DNA of 64,000 nt from assembly GCA_900315255.1 (NCBI GenBank), contig OMYH01000007.1:32512-96511 (forward strand), read 5' to 3'. The translations under genes and the position numbers were made by a program. Source of the DNA: an uncultured Eubacteriales bacterium (GTDB lineage: Bacteria; Bacillota; Clostridia; Oscillospirales; Acutalibacteraceae). This document shows, piece after piece, positions 58,643 to 64,000 of the stretch; the stretch's first letter is position 1, and each line of letters begins with the position of its first letter. A model generated the notes under the pieces. It saw only the letters and a program-made list of their open reading frames with translations, was not told where the DNA came from and ran no database searches.

Positions 58643-58754
58643 TTAAGGAGACACTGATTAAATCGAGTGCCGAAGTTGCGCCGTCAGATTTTTAGGCAAA
58701 TTGTGCGAAAAATCCGCAGGAATACTGACGTATTTCAAGTCAGTGGTTCCTTAA
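58643..58754. mobile_element. MITE-like element, copy 3 (internally deleted)
   Basis: The body is 58647-58750 flanked by TTAA on both sides. The left 90 bases match copy 2 nearly base for base; then an internal deletion joins TATTTCAAG directly to TCAGTGGTTCC, so the right end has lost the ATTTAA part of its inverted repeat. It lies between tex and the YhfC gene. Confidence 0.88.
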
Positions 58755-58785
58755 ACCGGAAGTTTAATGGTTGTACAAATGCAGC

Positions 58786-60930
58786 TTAAATCTTCATCGA
58801 AAGACTGATCCTGTTTTTCTTCGTATCGACAGACAGTATTTTCACGTCTACGATATCTCCTACCTTAACGACCTCGCTCGGGTGCTTTATGTATCGGTTA
58901 CACATCTCGGATATATGCACAAGACCGTCCTGATGCACGCCGATATCGACAAATGCGCCGAAGTCGATAACATTTCTGACAGTGCCTTTGAGAGTCATGC
59001 CCTCTTTCAGGTCGTTGATGTCAAGCACGTCTGCCCGAAGCATAGGCTGCGGCAGTTCGTCACGGGGATCACGTCCGGGCTTTGCAAGCTCCTTTGCAAT
59101 GTCTTTAAGCGTCGGAACGCCCGTCCCGAGCCTGTCTGCAAGAGATGTTGTATTCTGCTTTTTCAGCCTGTCGTTTATGTCCGTGAATTTCCCGAGCTTT
59201 ATCTCGCTGTCCGTGTAGCCCAGTATCCCGAGCAGCTCTTCTGTCACCTTGTAGCTTTCGGGGTGAATACCGGTGTTGTCAAGAGGATTTTTCCCGCCCG
59301 ATACACGCAGGAAGCCTGCCGACTGTTCAAATGCCTTCGGACCTAATTTTGATACCTTTTTCAGCTGCGCTCTTGAGGTGAACGCTCCGTTTTCTTCCCT
59401 GTATTTTACAATATTGGCGCTGACTGTATTGCTCAGTCCGGACACCCTCGACAGCAGCGCCTGCGAGGCGGTGTTCAGATCGACCCCGACCGAGTTTACG
59501 CAGTCCTCAACTACTCCGTCAAGCGCTTCGCTAAGCCGCTTTTGCGGCATATCGTGCTGATACTGACCAACGCCGATCGCCTTCGGCTCGATCTTTACAA
59601 GCTCCGCAAGCGGATCCTGAAGACGTCTTGCAATAGACGCTGCGCTTCGAAGTGTCAGGTCAAGCTCGGGCAGCTCCTCTGCGGCGAGCTTCGAAGCAGA
59701 ATAAACGGACGCTCCCGCTTCGTTTACCACCATATAATATACCGTCCTCCCGCAGCTCTTGATGACGTCTGCGGCGAAAAGCTCCGTTTCCTTACTTGCA
59801 GTACCGTTCCCGATAGAGATAATATCGGCGTTATATTTATCTATCAGAAACAACAGCTTCTGTTTTGATCTCTCTATCTGCTCTTTTGAATGAGTGGGGT
59901 ACAATACGGCAGTATCGAGTATCTTTCCCGTAGCGTCAACGACCGCCGTCTTGCAGCCTGTTCTGTAACCCGGGTCAAGACCGATAACAACCTTGCCCTT
60001 TACGGGCGGCTGCATTAAAAGCTGTTTGAGATTATCGGCAAAAACCTTGATCGCATTTTCATTCGCCCGTTCGGTAAGCTCGGAGCGGATCTCTCTTTCG
60101 ATAGATGGGTAAATAAGACGTGAATATGCGTCCTCGCACGCAGCCTTGACTATATCGCTGCTCGGATTATTTCCGCGCACCATTTCTTTATATATTGCGT
60201 TAAGCGAGAGTTCGTCGTTGCCTGCGATACTCACCTTCAGCAGCTTTTCCTTTTCGCCTCTGTTTATGGCGAGTATCCTGTGATCGGGTATTTTTGACAC
60301 ACCCTGACTGAAATCGTAGTATTGAGTGTAAACGCTGTCCTGCTCGCTGTCTGCGGCTTTTACCTCAATAATGCCCGACCTGTTTGTATTCGATCTGACA
60401 GATTTGCGTATATCGGCATTGTCAGATACCATCTCGGCGATTATGTCCATAGCTCCCGAAACAGCGTCATCGGGACTTTCAACGCCCTTGTCAGAGCTTA
60501 CATACTTCTCACTTTCCTTTGCGGGGGAGAAGCCTTTCTCCTGCTTCAGTATGGCGATAGCCAGCGGTTCAAGACCTTTTTCTTTAGCGACAGACGCTCT
60601 TGTTTTCCTCTTCGGACGAAACGGTCTGTAGATATCTTCAAGCTCACTGAGCATTACGGCTTTGTCCAAAGCTGCGTTTACCTTGTCAGTGAGCTTTTCC
60701 TGCGATCTGATAAGCTCCCTTATTTCCTCTCGTCTGATGTCGAGATTGCGGTAATAGCTGAGCCTTTCGGAAAATGCTCTGATGAGCTGGTCGTCCATCG
60801 AACCGTGCATTTCTTTTCGGTAGCGGGCTATAAAAGGGATCGTGTTCCCCTCGTCGAGCAGGGTTATTACGTTTTTGGCATAATCCTCCCTGATACCAAG
60901 CTCCTGTGATAAAACCTTAGCGTAGTCCAT
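58786..60930 (-). CDS. tex: Tex-family RNA-binding transcription accessory protein
   Basis: This ~714-residue protein has an N-terminal helix-turn-helix-like Tex domain (GNTIPFIARYRKEMHGSMDD), a YqgF/RNase H-like central domain (VIGLDPGYRTGCKTAVVD), two helix-hairpin-helix repeats (VGVDLNTASQALLSRVSGLSNTVSANIVKYREENGAF) and a C-terminal S1 domain (GMTLKGTVRNVIDFGAFVDIGVHQDGLVHISEMCNRY). It binds nucleic acid and affects transcription fidelity and stress survival. ACGGAGG precedes the second ATG, which is preferred to one two codons upstream. Confidence 0.96.
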   Translation of the reverse strand: MDYAKVLSQELGIREDYAKNVITLLDEGNTIPFIARYRKEMHGSMDDQLIRAFSERLSYYRNLDIRREEIRELIRSQEKLTDKVNAALDKAVMLSELEDIYRPFRPKRKTRASVAKEKGLEPLAIAILKQEKGFSPAKESEKYVSSDKGVESPDDAVSGAMDIIAEMVSDNADIRKSVRSNTNRSGIIEVKAADSEQDSVYTQYYDFSQGVSKIPDHRILAINRGEKEKLLKVSIAGNDELSLNAIYKEMVRGNNPSSDIVKAACEDAYSRLIYPSIEREIRSELTERANENAIKVFADNLKQLLMQPPVKGKVVIGLDPGYRTGCKTAVVDATGKILDTAVLYPTHSKEQIERSKQKLLFLIDKYNADIISIGNGTASKETELFAADVIKSCGRTVYYMVVNEAGASVYSASKLAAEELPELDLTLRSAASIARRLQDPLAELVKIEPKAIGVGQYQHDMPQKRLSEALDGVVEDCVNSVGVDLNTASQALLSRVSGLSNTVSANIVKYREENGAFTSRAQLKKVSKLGPKAFEQSAGFLRVSGGKNPLDNTGIHPESYKVTEELLGILGYTDSEIKLGKFTDINDRLKKQNTTSLADRLGTGVPTLKDIAKELAKPGRDPRDELPQPMLRADVLDINDLKEGMTLKGTVRNVIDFGAFVDIGVHQDGLVHISEMCNRYIKHPSEVVKVGDIVDVKILSVDTKKNRISLSMKI

Positions 60931-61048
60931 ATTCATACCTCCGTATAATTACATCTGTTTCATTATAGCATAGTTTTGTAGGAATGTACAGCCTTTAGAA
61001 TTAGGAATAAGCTCCTCATTCCTAACTCCTGATTGAAAACAGTCTGCA

Positions 61049-61077
61049 TTTACAAACTCTCCGACTTGTGATACAAT
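61049..61077 (+). promoter_or_regulatory. promoter of the FliB-like gene
   Basis: TTTACA (61049-61054) and TACAAT (61072-61077) are separated by 17 bases, 18 bases before the ATG at 61095. That leaves an almost leaderless transcript. Confidence 0.7.
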
Positions 61078-61094
61078 TGTTACGGTGATGAAAA

Positions 61095-62129
61095 ATGAAA
61101 AGCTACATACCCGATTTTTATAAGGATTTCAAATGTACGGCCGATAAATGCCCGGATACCTGCTGCAAAGACTGGGAGATCGTCATAGACGAACTCACAG
61201 AAGCGCGCTATAAAACCGTGTCGGGCAGGCTCGGCGGTATGCTCAAAGAGAATATCGTGACCGACAGCGACGGAGACAGGATCTTCCGTCTGACCGATAA
61301 AAATGAGTGTCCGTTTCTGGACAGTGACAGACTCTGCATGATACAGAAGGATCTCGGCGAAGACGCCTTGTGCAGGACGTGCTTTGCGTTCCCGAAGCTT
61401 AAGTTTGATTTTACCGAATTTGCGGAGTTTGCCCTTTCCTTTGCCTGCCCCGAAGCGGTGAGAGCGATCATGCAGAGCGATAATTACAGTATTCCCGAGG
61501 TATCGCCCGTGTCATGCGATAATAACGGCTATTCAAACGAACTGATGAATTTCCTGCTCGCCGCCAGACGGCATACCGCAGACATTTTTATGTCTGATCT
61601 GCCCTATGAAGCAAAGCTTCGAAATGCCCTTGCGTTCACCGAATATGTGCAGGAGCTGATCTATAACGAAGCAGCCGATATTTCGCTTCTCTGTGATGTG
61701 GAGTTCACACTGCCCGAAAGTTCACATCGTGATAAGGAATTTGTCTTTGACCTGTTTTCAAGCTTGGATATAATGGATAAGTCTTTTTCCGATGATATAC
61801 AAAAATCACGCAGTTGTACCGTTAATAAAAACGACTTGCTCGGGCAGGAGTTTTCAAAGCTGTCGCTTTATTATCTGCACAGGTATTATCTCAATGCCGT
61901 CGTGAGCGAAGATGTCATCTCATGCGTGAAGAGTATTTACTGCGCATATATTATAATATCTTCACTTGCGGCTTATTACCGTGCCGAATACGATTTTCAC
62001 AGACGTGTGCTGATATATGAGAAGTATTCAAGAGAGATCGAGCATTCTTCAGAGAACGCAGAGATAACGGAGGACGCATTCTTTACACTCCCCGAATTCT
62101 CGACGATTAATCTGCTGAACACTCTGTGA
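61095..62129 (+). CDS. FliB-like Cys-rich protein (flagellin lysine-N-methylase family)
   Basis: This 344-residue protein has the N-terminal Cys cluster FKCTADKCPDTCCKDWEI and further cysteines in NECPFLDSDRLCMIQKDLGEDALCRTCFAFPK, as in FliB-type proteins annotated as flagellin lysine methylases. The cysteines may hold Fe-S or zinc. The rest is helical. No flagellar gene is in the window, and many homologues occur in non-motile bacteria, so the methylase name should be read as family only. GGTGATG precedes the ATG. Confidence 0.8.
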   Translation: MKSYIPDFYKDFKCTADKCPDTCCKDWEIVIDELTEARYKTVSGRLGGMLKENIVTDSDGDRIFRLTDKNECPFLDSDRLCMIQKDLGEDALCRTCFAFPKLKFDFTEFAEFALSFACPEAVRAIMQSDNYSIPEVSPVSCDNNGYSNELMNFLLAARRHTADIFMSDLPYEAKLRNALAFTEYVQELIYNEAADISLLCDVEFTLPESSHRDKEFVFDLFSSLDIMDKSFSDDIQKSRSCTVNKNDLLGQEFSKLSLYYLHRYYLNAVVSEDVISCVKSIYCAYIIISSLAAYYRAEYDFHRRVLIYEKYSREIEHSSENAEITEDAFFTLPEFSTINLLNTL

Positions 62130-62181
62130 TTCAATATGCAATGTGCATTTATTGTTCGTGGTCAGGCTGTTTTCGGTCATT
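62130..62181 (+). repeat. ~52-bp direct repeat flanking the NYN gene, left copy
   Basis: It starts TTCAATATGCAATGTGCATT and ends GTCAGGCTGTTTTCGGTCAT. About 40 of 52 positions match the copy at 63775-63826 by eye. It begins just past the stop of the FliB-like gene. Confidence 0.75.
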
Positions 62182-62289
62182 TGAGTTCTTAACCTTATCC
62201 GACATTAAAACCGTTTTATCTCCAAAATACAGTTTGATTCTGCTTAAGCTATGGGAAATTAAATTTACGATATGTACATTTTTTGCGTG

Positions 62290-62318
62290 TTGCGTTTATT
62301 ATTTTTTTGTGATATAAT
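62290..62318 (+). promoter_or_regulatory. promoter of the NYN-domain gene
   Basis: TTGCGT (62290-62295) and TATAAT (62313-62318) are separated by 17 bases. Transcription near 62325 is consistent with the ATG at 62350. Confidence 0.75.
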
Positions 62319-62349
62319 AATAGAAATATATGGTAAGGAGAGTCAGACC

Positions 62350-63750
62350 ATGGAAGCAGAACAAACCACTAACAATAACAATAATAATAACAATAATAAT
62401 AACATTAATAACCATAATAATATTTATTATCAATCCGTACAGAAAAACGTGTCGCTGACCGTATCATATCTTATAGGCACGAAAATGGAGCTGCTTGTAA
62501 ACTATAACCCCGAGTATACCGATCTTTTTGAAAAGCTCGATCAGGATCCGAAGGCATTGGCGATCAGAACGCTGTGTAATGTTAGAACGAATCTCATGCT
62601 TAATTTTTCCAATACCGAACGCAGCATAGTTTTTGATCTGACGAATCTTGACAGACAGCCCTTATATAGAGATGACATAAAAACACTCCAGAGGCTGGAT
62701 ATAAACATCATTAAAGCAAATTACAGAGTGTCAAGATATATCGCCGACCTCAATAACCTTATCGCCCAGAGAATCACCGATGTCAAAGATCTGTTCCCCG
62801 AATGGGTAAAGTGGGATTATATCAGGAATCTGTTTGTGATACCAAAGGGGCAGAGCGAAGACGTCATTAAATTTGAAACAAATAAATTCAGTCATAACCG
62901 AAACAGCTATCCGTTTACTCGCTATATCCACTGGAATCCGCAGGAGCTGGGGAATATCCTGCTCAATGACGAGAGATTCCTGAAGATACTGTATAAGCAG
63001 AACGGCGATGATTTCTATGATATATCAAAGGTAAAAGACGCAAGCGAAAGCGTCAAAACAAATATATATGATTTTATCAGGAATAACGAATCCACTGTAA
63101 TAGTGGTTGACTGCGAAAACTCCGACGCATATAAGCTTGCGTCTGTGCTCACACAGCTTGACAGAGATGAGATCTCTCACGTCAAGAAGATCATGCTCTA
63201 TGATGATGTTCATACAACCAGGGCATGGTCATTCTTGCAGAATATTACGTCCATACCCGTTGAGTATATTTTGGTTGACAGGATAAAGGAGAACAAATCG
63301 CTTGTCGATATGAAAATATGTGCGGGCGTAATGACGTCGTTCTATCGTGACGCTATATCGTCATTCATATTATGCTCGAGCGATTCCGATTTCTGGGGGC
63401 TTATCTCATCGCTGCCGCTTGCGAATTTCATAGTCATGATAGAGTATTCAAAGTGCGGTCCGGATATCAAGAACGCTCTGATCGAGAACGGAACATATTA
63501 CTGCTCTATAGATGATTTCTGTACGGGCAATATCAAAAAATTCAAAACGGCGATACTCCACAACGAGCTTGAAGCGAGAATGAAATCCTTGATAGAGGTG
63601 GATACAAAGAAGCTTACCGATGATATTTTCACCACACTAAGAATGGAGATATCCGATGCGGAGAAGCAGCATTTTTACAAAAAGTATATTCAGGGCATGA
63701 CCCTGACCATAGATAAAGACGGAGTTATGCGGATCAAAGTACCGGATTGA
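62350..63750 (+). CDS. NYN-domain protein with poly-Asn N-terminus
   Basis: This 466-residue protein begins with an Asn tract (about residues 8-27, coded by an AAT/AAC microsatellite). A middle domain of unknown type (about 35-240) follows. The second half has a PIN-like NYN nuclease core: VVDCENSDAYKLA near 252, a central Asp in KSLVDMKICAG, and FILCSSDSDFWGLI near 342, the usual acidic residues for metal. RNA cleavage is inferred from the family. AAGGAG precedes the chosen ATG; the longer frame has no site. It is a single gene with its own promoter, flanked by direct repeats. Confidence 0.82.
   Translation: MEAEQTTNNNNNNNNNNNINNHNNIYYQSVQKNVSLTVSYLIGTKMELLVNYNPEYTDLFEKLDQDPKALAIRTLCNVRTNLMLNFSNTERSIVFDLTNLDRQPLYRDDIKTLQRLDINIIKANYRVSRYIADLNNLIAQRITDVKDLFPEWVKWDYIRNLFVIPKGQSEDVIKFETNKFSHNRNSYPFTRYIHWNPQELGNILLNDERFLKILYKQNGDDFYDISKVKDASESVKTNIYDFIRNNESTVIVVDCENSDAYKLASVLTQLDRDEISHVKKIMLYDDVHTTRAWSFLQNITSIPVEYILVDRIKENKSLVDMKICAGVMTSFYRDAISSFILCSSDSDFWGLISSLPLANFIVMIEYSKCGPDIKNALIENGTYYCSIDDFCTGNIKKFKTAILHNELEARMKSLIEVDTKKLTDDIFTTLRMEISDAEKQHFYKKYIQGMTLTIDKDGVMRIKVPD
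62371..62425 (+). repeat. AAT/AAC microsatellite (poly-Asn tract)
   Basis: A run of AAC and AAT trinucleotides codes for Asn with a few Ile/His interruptions at the head of the NYN protein. It may vary in length by slippage, always in frame. Confidence 0.9.
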
Positions 63751-63774
63751 TCCAATTAGGAATGAGAAGCTTGC

Positions 63775-63826
63775 TTCAATGTGCAATGTGGATTTAATTG
63801 AGGGATCAGGCTGTATTAGGTCGTTA
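63775..63826 (+). repeat. ~52-bp direct repeat flanking the NYN gene, right copy
   Basis: It starts TTCAATGTGCAATGTGGATT and continues ATCAGGCTGTATTAGGTCGT, in the same orientation as the copy at 62130. Between 63827 and 64000 there is no gene, only a MITE-end-like sequence (63852-63871) and the phrase shared with 622-660 (63898-63933). Confidence 0.75.
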
Positions 63827-63851
63827 TAACGGAAAACTAAAGACTTACAAC

Positions 63852-63871
63852 TTAAGGAACTACTGATTAAA
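63852..63871. mobile_element. solitary MITE-end-like sequence
   Basis: TTAA is followed by GGAACTACTGATTAAA, close to the inverted end GGAACCACTGATTAAAT of the three full elements. The sequence after it does not match their interior, and no second end is seen before the window stops. Confidence 0.55.
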
Positions 63872-64000
63872 AATGATTTAGAGATCATGGTTTGTTGTGT
63901 CATTTTCAGCGATAACTTCATAGAGTGTGAAAACCGACAGCCTTCGATTTCAGCTTTAGTTGATGACATTACCCTTACGGGAGCAAACCGCCTGCCGCTG

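Noticed and set aside
63637-63969. Minus-strand open frame across the end of the NYN gene
   Set aside because: It overlaps the conserved C-terminus of the NYN protein and then runs through repeat DNA; no ribosome site or family features.
1-64000. tRNA, rRNA or other housekeeping RNA genes
   Set aside because: Intergenic gaps were read for cloverleaf-like and rRNA sequence and none was recognised; only the T-box and L10 leader RNAs are supported. A tRNAscan/Infernal run would settle this.

Overview
The window looks like chromosome of a spore-forming, starch-using Clostridia of the Ruminococcus / Eubacterium siraeum type (Oscillospiraceae). The signs are two secreted proteins with dockerin modules (a GH13 amylase with a CBM26-like module, and an M60-like metallopeptidase with a CBM25-like module), sporulation genes (spoIIGA-sigE, a bofA-like gene), an anaerobe-style PerR plus reverse rubrerythrin unit, a FabK/FabF-type fatty acid cluster and moderate GC. 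This assignment is inferred from gene content. No rRNA or tRNA gene, CRISPR array, complete transposase or prophage was seen.

Layout. 1-0.93 kb is non-coding and full of degenerate repeats. 0.9-14.5 kb holds a PflX-like radical SAM gene, pgeF, the dockerin amylase, three membrane-protein genes, the dockerin metallopeptidase, a DUF421/DUF4363 pair, and perR with rubrerythrin. 14.6-21.9 kb (minus) is a nine-gene fatty acid operon, fabH-acpP-fabK-fabD-fabG-fabF-fabZ-accD-accA, without accB and accC. 22.3-27.3 kb is a signalling island: ECF sigma, zinc-finger anti-sigma, GGDEF protein, PP2C phosphatase, zinc-ribbon Ser/Thr kinase, and a tiny membrane protein with its own promoter and terminator. 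27.7-36.8 kb holds nadB-nadC, spoIIGA-sigE, tadA with a CPBP protease gene, and murI-DUF1934-argS. 37.8-41.5 kb is rpmG-secE-nusG-rplK-rplA-(L10 leader)-rplJ-rplL. 41.7-46.8 kb holds a second ECF sigma/regulator pair and a T-box controlled ABC transporter whose specifier reads UGG (Trp). 47.1-54 kb has aroQ, an M24 aminopeptidase, a stand-alone ppGpp-hydrolase-like HD protein, cca, tcdA, bofA, DUF4364, and nfeD with an SPFH protein. 53.9-63.8 kb has a serine hydrolase, two tandem paralogous GTPases, a YhfC protease, tex, a FliB-like Cys-rich protein and an NYN-domain protein with a poly-Asn head.

Mobile and repeated DNA. Two dispersed families stand out. The first is a MITE-like element (three copies, at 2.0, 46.9 and 58.6 kb) with 17-bp inverted ends and exact 4-bp YTAA target duplications, as expected for IS5-type transposition. 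The second is a palindromic intergenic element (12.5, 22.1, 29.9 and 48.7 kb) whose first bases supply the stop codons of nadC and of the M24 peptidase gene. A pair of ~52-bp direct repeats flanks the NYN gene.

How the genes work together. The dockerin proteins probably join a cell-bound starch-degrading complex. The fab operon makes acyl chains and may be controlled by FapR-like sites ahead of fabH. The kinase and phosphatase form a likely reversible phosphorylation pair. Starts were chosen by Shine-Dalgarno spacing and promoter position, so several differ from the longest open frame.
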